Below, piece by piece: positions 44,737 to 54,417 of a stretch of DNA of 64,000 bases; position 1 is the stretch's first letter; every line of letters starts with the position of its first letter. The translations under genes were made by a program, and so were the position numbers. The notes beneath the pieces are model-generated. The model did not search any database. It was not told the origin of the DNA and saw only the letters and a list, made by a program, of their open reading frames with translations. The stretch comes from Pseudomonas hunanensis (GTDB taxonomy: Bacteria > Pseudomonadota > Gammaproteobacteria > Pseudomonadales > Pseudomonadaceae). The stretch lies in contig NZ_QJRC01000072.1 in NCBI RefSeq assembly GCF_013393325.1, positions 1 through 64,000 on the forward strand, given 5' to 3'.

Positions 44737-46509
44737 ATGCGCCGCCTGTTTTTCCTGCTGTTCCTGCTGCTGGCCAGCCCTGCCTTCGCCACGGGCCTGC
44801 TCGACAACCGCCCCAGCGCCACACTCGGCGCCGCTTCGCTGGCCAACAACGCCGACTTCCTGCCGGTGCACGAAGCCTTCAAGCTCAACCTGGTCCAGGC
44901 CGACGCGCAAACCATCAAGCTGCGTTTCGTCGCCACCGATGGCTATTACCTCTACCGCCACCGTTTCCAGTTCCGCACGGAACCGGCCGATATCGCCCTT
45001 GGCACGCCGAACATCCCCAAGGGCGAAGCCAAGCACGATGAGTTTTTCGGCGACGTCGAGGTGTACCACGGTGTGCTCGACATCGAGCTGCCACGCAACG
45101 ACCCGCGCGCCTTCACCTTGCTGGTGGGCTACCAGGGCTGCGCCGACAAAGGCCTGTGCTACCCACCGGAAACCGCACGCCTGACCATCGATGGCGAAGG
45201 CCTTGGCAACACGCCGACCACCACCACCCCTGCCTGGAACTGGAAGTCGCTGCTGCTGTTCTTCCTCGCCGGGGTCGGCCTGACCTTCACGCCCTGCGTC
45301 CTGCCGATGCTGCCGATCCTGTCTGGCGTGGTGCTGCGCGGCCAGGTTGGCGGGCTACGCGGGCTGTCGCTGTCGCTGGCCTACGTGCTGCCTATGGCTG
45401 CCAGCTTTGCGGCACTCGGCGCCCTGATGGGCCTGTTCGGTGCGGGCCTGAACCTGCAGGCACGCCTGCAGTCGGCCTGGGTGCTGGTGCCTTTCGCGCT
45501 GTTCTTCGTGGTATTCGCCCTGGCCATGTTCGGCCTGTTCGAACTGAAGCTGCCCCAGGCCCTGAGCAACCGCCTGAACAACGTCGCCAACCATACCCGC
45601 GGCGGCTCTCTGCTAGGCGCGGCAATACTTGGTGTGCTCTCCAGCCTGCTGGTTTCGCCGTGCGTCTCGGCGCCCCTGGCCGGTGCCCTGCTGTATATCA
45701 GCGCCAGCGGCGATGCCCTGGGCGGCGCGCTCAAGCTGTTCGCCCTGGGTTTGGGCATGGGCGCACCGTTGCTACTGGTGGCCACCGGTGGCGCAGCCTG
45801 GCTGCCGAAAAGCGGCCCTTGGATGAACACGGTGAAAAACGCCATCGGCGTGCTGCTGCTGGGGCTGGCCATCGGCTTGCTCAGCCGTGTACTGCCAGGC
45901 CCTGTGACCTTGCTGCTGGTCGGCTTCCTCGCTGCTGGCGTGGCCCTGTTCCTCGGAGCCCTGGAGCTCGTCGTCAAAACCGCGCCCCAGCGCCTGGCGC
46001 AACTGCTCGGCCTGGCCTTGCTGGTGTACGCGCTGGCCTGTTGGTACGGCGCCCTCAGTGGCCAGGGCGACCCACTGCGACCGCTGCCAGTTGCAACACT
46101 GGGCGCCAGCGGCGCCAGCCCGACGGCAAAGGCCGATGCCTGGCAGACCATCACCACGCCTGACGCATTGGACGCGGCCTTGGCGCAAGCCAAGGCGGCC
46201 GGGCAGCCAGTGCTGCTGGACTGGTACGCCGACTGGTGCATCAGTTGCAAGGTGATCGAGCATGAGGTGCTCAATGCGCCCCAGGTGCAGACACAGTTGA
46301 CCGGCTTCAAACTGCTGCGTTTCGACATCACCGAAAGCAATGCCGAGCAACGCAAACTGCTCGACCGCTACCAGCTGTTCGGCCCGCCTGCCCTGCTGTT
46401 CTTTGCAGCGAACGGCAGCGAAATTACCGCTGATCGGGTGATAGGCGAAATAAACGCCGCTGAATTTGCACGAATTCTGGCACGCGTACGCGGCAAAGCC
46501 GGTCTATAA
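44737..46509 (+). CDS. dsbD: Thiol:disulfide interchange protein DsbD
   Basis: A 590-residue inner-membrane reductase: signal peptide ([17 protein letters not shown]), N-terminal periplasmic domain with the CADKGLC pair, eight membrane helices with the cysteines in [10 protein letters not shown] and SPCVSAPL, and a C-terminal thioredoxin-like domain with CISC in [10 protein letters not shown]. It carries electrons from cytoplasmic thioredoxin to periplasmic isomerases and c-type cytochrome thiols. ATG 44737 was chosen for its signal sequence. P. aeruginosa has the same gene beside ctpL and aroQ. Confidence 0.95.
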   Translation: MRRLFFLLFLLLASPAFATGLLDNRPSATLGAASLANNADFLPVHEAFKLNLVQADAQTIKLRFVATDGYYLYRHRFQFRTEPADIALGTPNIPKGEAKHDEFFGDVEVYHGVLDIELPRNDPRAFTLLVGYQGCADKGLCYPPETARLTIDGEGLGNTPTTTTPAWNWKSLLLFFLAGVGLTFTPCVLPMLPILSGVVLRGQVGGLRGLSLSLAYVLPMAASFAALGALMGLFGAGLNLQARLQSAWVLVPFALFFVVFALAMFGLFELKLPQALSNRLNNVANHTRGGSLLGAAILGVLSSLLVSPCVSAPLAGALLYISASGDALGGALKLFALGLGMGAPLLLVATGGAAWLPKSGPWMNTVKNAIGVLLLGLAIGLLSRVLPGPVTLLLVGFLAAGVALFLGALELVVKTAPQRLAQLLGLALLVYALACWYGALSGQGDPLRPLPVATLGASGASPTAKADAWQTITTPDALDAALAQAKAAGQPVLLDWYADWCISCKVIEHEVLNAPQVQTQLTGFKLLRFDITESNAEQRKLLDRYQLFGPPALLFFAANGSEITADRVIGEINAAEFARILARVRGKAGL

Positions 46510-46510
46510 C

Positions 46511-46528
46511 TTCCCGCGAGGCGGGGAA
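46511..46528 (+). terminator. Weak hairpin after dsbD
   Basis: TTCCCGC pairs with GCGGGGAA around GAG with a one-base bulge, 2 bp past the dsbD stop. It is followed by A-rich sequence and not T, so it is a doubtful terminator. Confidence 0.3.
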
Positions 46529-46541
46529 AATCCTGAAATCA

Positions 46542-46567
46542 GTGACCAGATTTAATTATTTGGTCAC
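46542..46567. promoter_or_regulatory. Candidate operator upstream of aroQ-accBC
   Basis: GTGACCA (46542-46548) and TGGTCAC (46561-46567) form a perfect 7-bp dyad around an AT-rich 12-bp centre. It is about 120 bp ahead of aroQ and resembles TetR/GntR-type sites in shape. The regulator is unknown; a fatty-acid-synthesis regulator would be a natural guess given accBC. Confidence 0.45.
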
Positions 46568-46688
46568 ATACTTCGCGCGAATCTCGGACATCGTGCTGGC
46601 TATTGCCGGGAACTGGACACTTGCGGTCGCTTTACGGCACACTCGCCGCGCTGTGTCGAATTGCCCTACAAATCCAAGGAATCCGCAG

Positions 46689-47144
46689 ATGGCAACGCTA
46701 CTGGTGCTCCACGGCCCCAACCTCAACCTGCTCGGTACTCGCGAGCCAGGCCATTACGGCGCCGTGACCCTGGCCCAGATCAACCAGGACCTGGAGCAAC
46801 GTGCCCGCGCCGCAGGCCACCATCTGCAGTACCTGCAGAGCAATGCCGAATACGAATTGATCGACCGCATTCACGCCGCACGCAACGAGGGTGTGGACTT
46901 CATCCTGATCAATCCGGCTGCTTTCACCCACACAAGCGTCGCATTACGTGACGCATTGCTTGCGGTGAGCATCCCATTCATCGAAGTGCACCTGTCCAAC
47001 GTGCACAAACGCGAACCGTTCCGTCACCACTCCTACTTTTCCGATGTTGCCGTAGGGGTGATCTGCGGCCTGGGCGCCAGCGGTTATCGCCTGGCCCTGG
47101 AGTCCGCGCTGGAACAACTGGCTGCCAACGCACAGCCCAAATGA
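46689..47144 (+). CDS. aroQ: Type II 3-dehydroquinate dehydratase
   Basis: A 151-residue enzyme of the shikimate pathway with the full type-II motifs: [15 protein letters not shown] (catalytic Tyr and Arg), [16 protein letters not shown], and [18 protein letters not shown] containing the active-site histidine. ATG 46689 gives the conserved [11 protein letters not shown] start; a longer in-frame extension is unsupported. It heads an operon with accB and accC, as in other Pseudomonas. Confidence 0.96.
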   Translation: MATLLVLHGPNLNLLGTREPGHYGAVTLAQINQDLEQRARAAGHHLQYLQSNAEYELIDRIHAARNEGVDFILINPAAFTHTSVALRDALLAVSIPFIEVHLSNVHKREPFRHHSYFSDVAVGVICGLGASGYRLALESALEQLAANAQPK

Positions 47145-47180
47145 TGAAAACCCTGGCCTAAGTGGGCCGGGGTTCGAGAG

Positions 47181-47202
47181 AAACGTTCCGATACGTTTTT
47201 TT
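47181..47202 (+). terminator. Attenuator-like hairpin between aroQ and accB
   Basis: AAACGT-TCCGAT-ACGTTT followed directly by more T residues lies in the 99-bp gap before accB. A second larger but imperfect hairpin (AACCCTGGCC with GGGCCGGGGTT, about 47149-47174) sits just ahead. The pair could end part of the aroQ transcript and tune accBC. Confidence 0.45.
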
Positions 47203-47243
47203 GTATTTCGCCCCCTGACCGAACCTTTGGGAGTTGATGATTA

Positions 47244-47705
47244 ATGGATATCCGTAAAGTCAAGAAACTGATCGAGCTGCTGGAAGAGTCTGGCATCGAC
47301 GAACTGGAGATCAAGGAAGGCGAAGAGTCGGTCCGTATCAGCCGTCACAGCAAAACCCCAGCTGCCCAGCAGTTCTACGCACCAGCACCGATGGCTGCCG
47401 CCCCGGTTGCTGCGCCAGTTGCCGCCGCCGCCCCTGTCGCCGAAGCCGCTGCTGCTGCCCCAGCCCTGAAAGGCACCGTGATCCGTTCGCCAATGGTCGG
47501 CACCTTCTACCGCAAGCCTTCGCCGACCTCGCCTAACTTCGCTGAAGTTGGCCAGACGGTGAAAAAGGGCGACACCCTGTGCATCGTTGAAGCCATGAAG
47601 ATGATGAACCACATCGAAGCCGATGTTGGCGGTGTCATCGACGCCATCCTGGTAGAAGACGGCCAGCCGGTTGAGTTCGACCAGCCGCTGTTCACCGTCG
47701 TTTGA
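47244..47705 (+). CDS. accB: Acetyl-CoA carboxylase biotin carboxyl carrier protein
   Basis: A 153-residue carrier: an N-terminal acidic helix ([20 protein letters not shown]), an Ala/Pro-rich linker with repeated APVAAP-like segments, and a C-terminal biotinyl domain with biotin Lys119 in the [10 protein letters not shown] motif. It carries carboxybiotin between AccC and the carboxyltransferase. The start ATG 47244 follows TTGGGAGTTGATGATTA. AccC comes 17 bp later. Confidence 0.97.
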   Translation: MDIRKVKKLIELLEESGIDELEIKEGEESVRISRHSKTPAAQQFYAPAPMAAAPVAAPVAAAAPVAEAAAAAPALKGTVIRSPMVGTFYRKPSPTSPNFAEVGQTVKKGDTLCIVEAMKMMNHIEADVGGVIDAILVEDGQPVEFDQPLFTVV

Positions 47706-47722
47706 ATCGCGGAGAGCCAACG

Positions 47723-49078
47723 ATGTCTGGGAAGCTCGAAAAAGTCCTGATCGCCAACCGTGGGGAAATTGCCCTGCGGATCCTGCGTGCCTGCAAAGAG
47801 CTGGGCATCAAAACCGTCGCTGTGCACTCCACCGCCGACCGTGAGCTGATGCACCTGGGCCTGGCAGACGAGTCGGTCTGCATCGGTCCTGCATCGTCCA
47901 AGGATTCCTACCTGCATATCCCGGCAATCATCGCTGCCGCCGAAGTCACCGGCGCCACCGCGATTCACCCGGGCTACGGCTTCCTGGCAGAAAACGCCGA
48001 CTTCGCCGAACAGGTAGAAAAATCCGGCTTCGCCTTCATCGGCCCGAAAGCCGACACCATTCGCCTGATGGGTGACAAGGTTTCGGCCAAGGACGCGATG
48101 ATCAAGTCGGGCGTACCGACCGTACCAGGCTCCGATGGCCCGCTGCCGGAAGACGAAGAAGTCGCCCTGGCGATTGCCCGTGACGTCGGCTACCCGGTGA
48201 TCATCAAAGCCGCCGGTGGTGGTGGTGGTCGCGGCATGCGCGTGGTGCACAAGGAAGAGGACCTGATTTCCTCGGCCAAGCTCACCCGTACCGAAGCCGG
48301 TGCTGCCTTCGGCAACCCGATGGTCTACCTGGAGAAGTTCCTGACCAACCCACGTCACGTGGAAGTGCAGGTGCTGTCCGACGGCCAGGGCAACGCCATC
48401 CACCTGGGCGACCGCGACTGCTCGTTGCAGCGCCGTCACCAGAAGGTACTGGAAGAAGCACCAGCCCCGGGCATCGACGAAAAAGCCCGTCAGGAAGTGT
48501 TCAAGCGCTGCGTCGATGCGTGCATCGAGATCGGCTACCGTGGTGCCGGTACTTTCGAGTTCCTGTACGAAAACGGCCGCTTCTACTTCATCGAGATGAA
48601 CACCCGCGTGCAGGTTGAACACCCGGTGTCGGAGATGGTTACCGGTATCGACATCGTCAAGGAGATGCTGAGCATCGCCGCTGGCAACAAGCTGTCGTTC
48701 CGCCAGGAAGACGTGGTGATCCGTGGCCACTCGCTGGAGTGCCGGATCAACGCAGAAGACCCGAAGAAGTTCATCCCAAGCCCAGGCAAGGTGAAGCACT
48801 TCCACGCACCGGGCGGCAATGGCGTACGTGTCGATTCGCACCTGTACAGCGGTTATTCGGTTCCGCCGAACTACGACTCGCTGATCGGCAAGCTGATCAC
48901 CTACGGCAAGGACCGCGACGAAGCCATGGCGCGCATGCGCAATGCCCTGGACGAGATCGTCGTCGACGGCATCAAGACCAACATCCCGCTGCACCGCGAC
49001 CTGGTGCGTGATGAAGGTTTTTGCAAAGGCGGCGTCAACATTCACTACCTCGAACACAAGCTGGCCAACGAGCATTGA
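47723..49078 (+). CDS. accC: Acetyl-CoA carboxylase, biotin carboxylase subunit
   Basis: A 451-residue ATP-grasp enzyme that carboxylates biotin on AccB. It has the glycine loop [10 protein letters not shown], the [13 protein letters not shown] and [15 protein letters not shown] active-site motifs and the C-terminal biotin-carboxylase domain. GGAGAG lies ahead of ATG 47723. Standard length for the family (about 449). It closes the operon, followed by a strong terminator. Confidence 0.97.
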   Translation: MSGKLEKVLIANRGEIALRILRACKELGIKTVAVHSTADRELMHLGLADESVCIGPASSKDSYLHIPAIIAAAEVTGATAIHPGYGFLAENADFAEQVEKSGFAFIGPKADTIRLMGDKVSAKDAMIKSGVPTVPGSDGPLPEDEEVALAIARDVGYPVIIKAAGGGGGRGMRVVHKEEDLISSAKLTRTEAGAAFGNPMVYLEKFLTNPRHVEVQVLSDGQGNAIHLGDRDCSLQRRHQKVLEEAPAPGIDEKARQEVFKRCVDACIEIGYRGAGTFEFLYENGRFYFIEMNTRVQVEHPVSEMVTGIDIVKEMLSIAAGNKLSFRQEDVVIRGHSLECRINAEDPKKFIPSPGKVKHFHAPGGNGVRVDSHLYSGYSVPPNYDSLIGKLITYGKDRDEAMARMRNALDEIVVDGIKTNIPLHRDLVRDEGFCKGGVNIHYLEHKLANEH

Positions 49079-49099
49079 TCGAGTAGTGTGATGTACCAG

Positions 49100-49126
49100 A
49101 ACCCCGGACCTGTTCCGGGGTTTTTT
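49100..49126 (+). terminator. Rho-independent terminator of the aroQ-accBC operon
   Basis: AACCCCGGA (49100-49108) pairs with TCCGGGGTT (49114-49122), then TTTT follows. The stem, tight loop and T-run make it a textbook intrinsic terminator, about 21 bp after the accC stop. Confidence 0.93.
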
Positions 49127-49142
49127 ATGCCTGCAACAATCT

Positions 49143-49161
49143 GGGGCCGCTATGCGGCCCC
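49143..49161. terminator. Hairpin between accC and acoR
   Basis: GGGGCCGC-TAT-GCGGCCCC is a perfect 8-bp stem between convergent genes, just after the 3' end of acoR on the minus strand. It shares the GGGCCGC/GCGGCCC core with the REP hairpins. No T-run on either side. Confidence 0.55.
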
Positions 49162-49168
49162 AATGGCC

Positions 49169-51022
49169 CTACCCCTTCATCCGCGGCATCTCGATACGAT
49201 GCTCATGCACCCGTCGATACAGGGTCGCCCGCGAGATCCCCAAAGCCCGCGCCGCATCCGCTGGCTTCCAGCGATGACGGATCAATGCATCCAGCAGCAA
49301 CTGCCGGGCCGGGCACGATACGCCGCTTTCAACCGAAACAACCGCGTCACCGCGAACCTCATGCGGCAGGTCCTGCAAGTGCAACTGCCCGCCCTCGCTC
49401 ACCGCACAGGCATAGCGCAACACCTGCCGCAGCTGGCGCAAATTGCCCGGCCAGCGATAAACCAGCAACGCCTGCAGCGCAGCATCGGCCAGTACCACCT
49501 CCACTCCACAGGCCTGGGCTTCTTCGGCCAGCAACTGGTGAATCAACCCCAAGCGGTCCTCGCGCTCACGCAGCGGCGGCAGCTCGAACCGGGCATTGGC
49601 CAGGCGGAAATACAGATCCTCACGAAAACGCCCGTCCGCCACCATGGTTGCCAGGTCGCGGTGAGTGGCACAGATCACCTGAATGTCCACCCGCTCGCGC
49701 CGTGCAGCACCCAGCGGCGCCACTTCGCCCTCGGCCAGCACCCGCAGCAAGCGGGTTTGCAGGTGCAACGGCATATCGCCGATTTCGTCCAGGAACAGCG
49801 TACCGCCATCGGCCTGCTGCAACAGCCCCTGCATGCCTTTGCTGGAAGCCCCGGTAAAGGCTCCTGCGACATAGCCGAACAACTCGCTCTCGATCAGGCT
49901 TTCCGGGATGGCCGCGCAGTTCAGTGTGACGAACGGGCCGTCGCGGCGCAGGCTTTGCTGGTGCAACTGGCGGGCAAAGACCTCTTTGCCAGCACCGGTT
50001 TCGCCTAGCACCAGCACCGCCAGGTTGCAGTCCTTGACCCGCGTGGCCAACCGCAGGTGCTGCTCGATCCGCGCGTCCTGGGCCTGATGCAACGGCTGCG
50101 CGCGCTCGCGTCGTTGCGGCGCGCTGACCCGGCCATACAAACCACCCAAGCCGGGCAGGCGCTGGGCTGAAGTCGCGCTCACCCGGCGCAACTGGTCTAG
50201 GTCGAACAGTTCGCCAATATGCTCGGGCAAACGCCCCAAGCGCTCCACCAAGCGTTGCCGCGCCAGGCTGTTGATGGCCTGCAAGCGGCCATCGGCATCC
50301 CAGGCCAGCAGGTAATCGGGCTGGCTTTCCACATAACCTGGCGTGCCATGGGCACGCATCACCCAATGGCCCTGGGCACTGTGCATGAAGAAGGCGTTTT
50401 CGATCTCGCGGGCCGTCTGCTCGACCAGTTGCCGGATCAGGTGCTGGCTGCGCCGATCGTCTGGCGACTGCAAGGCTGATACATCCACCACACCCAAAAG
50501 CTCGCCCAACGGGTCGAATACCGGTGCGGCAGTGCAGGTAAGGCCGATGAAGGCGGCGCGAAAGTGATCACGCTTGTGCACCGTGACCGGGGCCTTGCTG
50601 GTCAGCACCGCCGCCACGCCGCAGGTGCCCTCCTCGCCCTCTGACCAGCAGGTACCCAAGTACAGCCCGGCTTTGCGGCAGTCGTTGCGGATGGCTGACT
50701 CGACCCGATAATCGATGGTGCGCCCCTGGGCGTCGGTCAGCAGCACGCAGTAGTCGGCGCCGCGCACCCGCTCATGCAGGCGTGCCACGGCATCGCTGGC
50801 GATACGCAGGAACAGCTCGGCGCGTTCGCGGCATTCGTTGAGCAGGCTTTGGGAAAGGATACGCGGCCCCTGCTGGGACCCAGGGTCGAGGCGGTACAGC
50901 TCCATGGAGCGGCGCCATGAGTCGAGGATCAGCGCAGGAACCGGCGCCTGTGGCAGGCGATCGGCATTCTTCAGCACCCTGCTGACGCAGTCGACGTGGG
51001 CTCGGGAGTTCGCGGCAAGCAT
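49169..51022 (-). CDS. acoR: Sigma-54-dependent activator of acetoin catabolism
   Basis: A 617-residue enhancer-binding protein with an N-terminal GAF-type sensor ([34 protein letters not shown]), a PAS-like segment, an AAA+ domain with GETGAGKE, the intact GAFTGA loop that contacts sigma-54, [13 protein letters not shown] and the [13 protein letters not shown] sensor, and a Fis-type helix-turn-helix at the end ([17 protein letters not shown]). It is divergent from acoX and should activate the sigma-54 promoter at 51257 when acetoin is present. Confidence 0.93.
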   Translation of the reverse strand: MLAANSRAHVDCVSRVLKNADRLPQAPVPALILDSWRRSMELYRLDPGSQQGPRILSQSLLNECRERAELFLRIASDAVARLHERVRGADYCVLLTDAQGRTIDYRVESAIRNDCRKAGLYLGTCWSEGEEGTCGVAAVLTSKAPVTVHKRDHFRAAFIGLTCTAAPVFDPLGELLGVVDVSALQSPDDRRSQHLIRQLVEQTAREIENAFFMHSAQGHWVMRAHGTPGYVESQPDYLLAWDADGRLQAINSLARQRLVERLGRLPEHIGELFDLDQLRRVSATSAQRLPGLGGLYGRVSAPQRRERAQPLHQAQDARIEQHLRLATRVKDCNLAVLVLGETGAGKEVFARQLHQQSLRRDGPFVTLNCAAIPESLIESELFGYVAGAFTGASSKGMQGLLQQADGGTLFLDEIGDMPLHLQTRLLRVLAEGEVAPLGAARRERVDIQVICATHRDLATMVADGRFREDLYFRLANARFELPPLREREDRLGLIHQLLAEEAQACGVEVVLADAALQALLVYRWPGNLRQLRQVLRYACAVSEGGQLHLQDLPHEVRGDAVVSVESGVSCPARQLLLDALIRHRWKPADAARALGISRATLYRRVHEHRIEMPRMKG

Positions 51023-51119
51023 TCAGGCCCTCCGGTTCTCGTTGCTGTTTTTATCGTTGTCCGGCCATTAAGCGCCTCTGTGCATGCCCCGACAAGCACT
51101 GTGTGATTACTGCCGAGCT

Positions 51120-51178
51120 TGAGACGCAGCGTCTCAGCGTCTCGGCATGGCCAGCCCCGCGCTGGCACCCGGCGTCTC
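51120..51178. promoter_or_regulatory. Candidate AcoR enhancer sites
   Basis: TGAGACGC-A-GCGTCTCA (51120-51136) is a perfect 17-bp dyad, directly followed by another GCGTCTC (51137-51143) and a fourth half-site GCGTCTC at 51172-51178. They lie about 80-140 bp upstream of the sigma-54 promoter, the expected place for an enhancer. Binding by AcoR is inference. Confidence 0.65.
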
Positions 51179-51256
51179 GTTGGCGCCGCCGTGCAGGCCT
51201 GCCATAACTCGACCAAAGCCCTCTAGCACAGCCACTTCAGCCAAGGCGAAGAAAGC

Positions 51257-51272
51257 TGGCACCGCGCTTGCT
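51257..51272 (+). promoter_or_regulatory. Sigma-54 promoter of acoX
   Basis: TGGCACCGCGCTTGCT matches the -24/-12 consensus, with GG at 51258-51259 and GC at 51270-51271, ten bases between. The acoX start is 34 bp downstream and an AcoR gene is divergent. Confidence 0.93.
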
Positions 51273-51305
51273 CAAGCCCTTGCAAACAAAAATACGAGGT
51301 GCGCC

Positions 51306-52361
51306 ATGCCGCTGCCCGCCCCGATTGTCGGGATCATTGCCAACCCTGCCTCTGGCCGCGACCTACGCCGCCTGACCGCCAATGCCGGGCTCTATTCGAG
51401 CACCGACAAAGCCTCGGCGATTCAACGCCTGCTCGCAGCCTTCGGCGCCACCGGCATCGGCCAGGTGCTGCTGCCCAGCGACATGACCGGCATCGCCGCC
51501 GCTGTACTCAAGGCCAGCCAGGGCCCAGGGGCCCACGATCAGCACTGGCCGGCCATCGAGATCCTCGACCTGCCACTGACCCAGACCGTGGCCGATACCC
51601 ACCTGGCTACCCGGCGCATGGTCGAGCGTGGCGTGTCGATGATCGCTGTGCTGGGTGGCGACGGCACCCACAAGGCGGTCGCCGCCCAAGCCGGTGACGT
51701 ACCACTGCTGACCCTGTCCACCGGTACCAACAACGCCTTCCCCGAACTGCGCGAAGCCACCAGCGCGGGCCTGGCCGGCGGCCTGCTCGCCAGTGGCCGG
51801 GTGCCGGCCAGCATCGGCTTGCGCCGCAACAAGCGCCTGCTGGTGAACGTGCCAGAGCAACAGCTGGCGGAATGGGCCTTGGTCGAAGTGGCCGTGTCAC
51901 CGCAACGCTTCATCGGTGCCCGCGCGCTCAGCCGCAGCGAGGACCTCTGCGAGGTCTTCGCCTGCTTCGCCGAGCCCCATGCCATCGGCCTGTCGGCCTT
52001 GTGCGGCCTGTGGTGCCCAGTATCGCGCCAGGACCCGCACGGCGCCTGGGTACGCCTGAACCCCGCTGCCGAGCAAGCGCTGCTCGCCCCCCTGGCCCCC
52101 GGCCTGCTGCAAGCCTGCGGCATTACCGCCAGCGGCCCACTGACGCCCGGCGTCGCCCATCGCCTGAGCCTGGCCAGCGGCACCCTGGCCCTGGATGGCG
52201 AACGTGAAATCGAATTTGCCGAACACGACACGCCCACCATCACCCTCGACCACCAAGGCCCGCTCAGCGTGGACGTCGAGGCCGTACTGGCGCATGCCGC
52301 TCGCCATCACCTGCTGGCCGTCCCGCGCGGCCACCGGCTGCACCCTGCAAACCCGTGTTGA
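51306..52361 (+). CDS. acoX: AcoX, NAD-kinase-like protein of the acetoin operon
   Basis: A 351-residue protein of the AcoX family, related to ATP-NAD kinases: start PAPIVGIIANPASGRDLRRL, and the GGDGTHKAVAAQ motif with the STGTNNAFPE loop. Its exact role is unclear, but it accompanies aco genes widely. ATG 51306 has GAGGTG upstream. It is the first gene of acoXABC-adh, 22 bp before acoA. Confidence 0.9.
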   Translation: MPLPAPIVGIIANPASGRDLRRLTANAGLYSSTDKASAIQRLLAAFGATGIGQVLLPSDMTGIAAAVLKASQGPGAHDQHWPAIEILDLPLTQTVADTHLATRRMVERGVSMIAVLGGDGTHKAVAAQAGDVPLLTLSTGTNNAFPELREATSAGLAGGLLASGRVPASIGLRRNKRLLVNVPEQQLAEWALVEVAVSPQRFIGARALSRSEDLCEVFACFAEPHAIGLSALCGLWCPVSRQDPHGAWVRLNPAAEQALLAPLAPGLLQACGITASGPLTPGVAHRLSLASGTLALDGEREIEFAEHDTPTITLDHQGPLSVDVEAVLAHAARHHLLAVPRGHRLHPANPC

Positions 52362-52383
52362 GACAACCCTGGAGAACAACAAG

Positions 52384-53361
52384 ATGTCCAATCAACTCAG
52401 TACCGAACAACTGCTGCATGCCTATGAAGTGATGCGCACCATCCGCGCCTTCGAAGAACGCCTGCACGTGGAATTCGCCACGGGCGAGATCCCCGGCTTC
52501 GTCCACCTATATGCCGGCGAAGAAGCCTCCGCCGCCGGGGTCATGGCCCACCTGCGCGACAGCGACTGCATCGCCTCGACCCACCGCGGCCATGGCCACT
52601 GTATCGCCAAGGGCGTGGACGTGTACGGCATGATGGCCGAGATCTACGGCAAGAAAACCGGGGTATGCGGCGGCAAGGGCGGCTCGATGCACATTGCCGA
52701 CCTGGAAAAGGGAATGCTCGGTGCCAACGGCATCGTCGGTGCTGGCGCTCCGCTGGTGGCCGGGGCCGCGCTGGCGGCCAAACTCAAGGGCCGTGACGAC
52801 GTGTCGGTGGTGTTCTTCGGCGATGGTGCCTCCAACGAGGGTGCCGTGTTCGAAGCCATGAACATGGCGTCGATCATGAACTTGCCGTGCATCTTCGTGG
52901 CCGAAAACAACGGCTACGCCGAGGCCACCGCCTCCAACTGGTCGGTCGCCTGCGACCACATCGCCGACCGCGCTGCTGGCTTTGGAATGCCAGGCGTCAC
53001 CATCGACGGCTTCGACTTCTTTGCCGTGTACGAGGCCGCAGGCGCGGCCATCGAGCGCGCACGTTCCGGGCAAGGCCCGTCGCTGATCGAGGTCAAGCTC
53101 AGCCGCTACTACGGCCACTTCGAGGGCGATGCGCAAACCTACCGCGCCCCCGATGAAGTGAAAAACCTGCGCGAATCCCGCGACTGCCTGATGCAGTTCC
53201 GTAACAAGACCACCCGCGCCGGCCTGCTCACTGCCGAGCAACTGGACGCCATCGACGCGCGCATCGAGGACCTGATCGAAGACGCCGTGCGCCGCGCCAA
53301 ATCCGATCCCAAGCCACAGCCCGCCGACCTGCTCACCGACGTCTACGTCGCCTACCCCTGA
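52384..53361 (+). CDS. acoA: Acetoin dehydrogenase E1 component, alpha subunit
   Basis: A 325-residue thiamine-diphosphate subunit. It has the ThDP motif GDGASNEGAVFEAMNMAS, with the metal-binding ENNGYA stretch following, and the STHRGHGHCIAKG and GGKGGSMHIAD segments of acetoin-type E1 alpha. With AcoB it cleaves acetoin to acetaldehyde and a hydroxyethyl unit passed to lipoate. It overlaps none of its neighbours; acoB follows 33 bp later. Confidence 0.95.
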   Translation: MSNQLSTEQLLHAYEVMRTIRAFEERLHVEFATGEIPGFVHLYAGEEASAAGVMAHLRDSDCIASTHRGHGHCIAKGVDVYGMMAEIYGKKTGVCGGKGGSMHIADLEKGMLGANGIVGAGAPLVAGAALAAKLKGRDDVSVVFFGDGASNEGAVFEAMNMASIMNLPCIFVAENNGYAEATASNWSVACDHIADRAAGFGMPGVTIDGFDFFAVYEAAGAAIERARSGQGPSLIEVKLSRYYGHFEGDAQTYRAPDEVKNLRESRDCLMQFRNKTTRAGLLTAEQLDAIDARIEDLIEDAVRRAKSDPKPQPADLLTDVYVAYP

Positions 53362-53394
53362 GCCGCGGATTACAAGAACAACAGGAGAACCACC

Positions 53395-54417
53395 ATGGCA
53401 AGAAAGATCAGCTACCAGCAGGCCATCAACGAAGCCCTGGCCCAGGAAATGCGCCGTGACAATACCGTGTTCATCATCGGCGAAGACGTCGCCGGTGGTG
53501 CCGGTGCACCCGGCGAGGATGACGCCTGGGGTGGCGTGCTGGGGGTGACCAAAGGCCTGTACCACCAATTCCCCGGCCGCGTGCTCGACGCGCCGCTGTC
53601 GGAAATCGGCTATGTCGGCGCCGCGGTCGGTGCCGCCACCCAGGGCCTGCGCCCGGTGTGCGAACTGATGTTCGTCGACTTCGCCGGCTGCTGCCTGGAC
53701 CAGATCCTCAACCAGGCCGCCAAGTTCCGCTACATGTTCGGCGGCAAGGCGGTCACCCCGCTGGTGATGCGCACGATGTACGGCGCCGGCCTGCGCGCGG
53801 CAGCCCAGCATTCGCAGATGCTCACCTCGCTATGGACGCACATCCCCGGCCTGAAGGTGGTGTGTCCGTCCTCGCCCTACGATGCCAAGGGCCTGTTGAT
53901 CCAGGCGATCCGTGACAACGACCCGGTAATTTTCTGCGAACACAAGCTGCTGTACAGCATGCAAGGCGAAGTGCCAGAAGAGGTGTACACCGTGCCGTTC
54001 GGCGAAGCCAACTTCCTGCGCGATGGCGACGACGTGACCCTGGTGACCTATGGACGCATGGTCCACGTGGCACTTGAAGCGGCCAACAATCTGGCCCGCC
54101 AGGGCATCGACTGCGAGGTGCTGGACTTGCGCACCACCAGCCCGCTGGACGAAGACAGCATTCTGGAAAGCGTGGAGAAGACCGGCCGGCTGGTGGTGAT
54201 CGATGAAGCCAACCCGCGCTGTTCGATGGCCACCGACATCAGCGCGCTGGTGGCGCAGAAGGCCTTCGGCGCACTCAAGGGCCCGATCGAAATGGTCACC
54301 GCGCCGCACACCCCGGTGCCGTTCTCCGACGCACTGGAAGACCTGTACATCCCTGACGCGGCGAAGATCGAAACTGCCGTGCGCAAGGTGATCGAAGCTG
54401 CAAGGAGTGCCGCATGA
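53395..54417 (+). CDS. acoB: Acetoin dehydrogenase E1 component, beta subunit
   Basis: A 340-residue transketolase-like subunit (ISYQQAINEALAQEM, IIGEDVAGGAGAPGEDDAWGG, GAAVGAATQGLRPVCELMF) that completes the E1 heterotetramer. The C-terminal transketolase domain ends with KTGRLVVIDEANPRCS. ACAGGAGAACC precedes ATG 53395. The stop overlaps acoC by 4 bp (ATGA). Confidence 0.95.
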   Translation: MARKISYQQAINEALAQEMRRDNTVFIIGEDVAGGAGAPGEDDAWGGVLGVTKGLYHQFPGRVLDAPLSEIGYVGAAVGAATQGLRPVCELMFVDFAGCCLDQILNQAAKFRYMFGGKAVTPLVMRTMYGAGLRAAAQHSQMLTSLWTHIPGLKVVCPSSPYDAKGLLIQAIRDNDPVIFCEHKLLYSMQGEVPEEVYTVPFGEANFLRDGDDVTLVTYGRMVHVALEAANNLARQGIDCEVLDLRTTSPLDEDSILESVEKTGRLVVIDEANPRCSMATDISALVAQKAFGALKGPIEMVTAPHTPVPFSDALEDLYIPDAAKIETAVRKVIEAARSAA

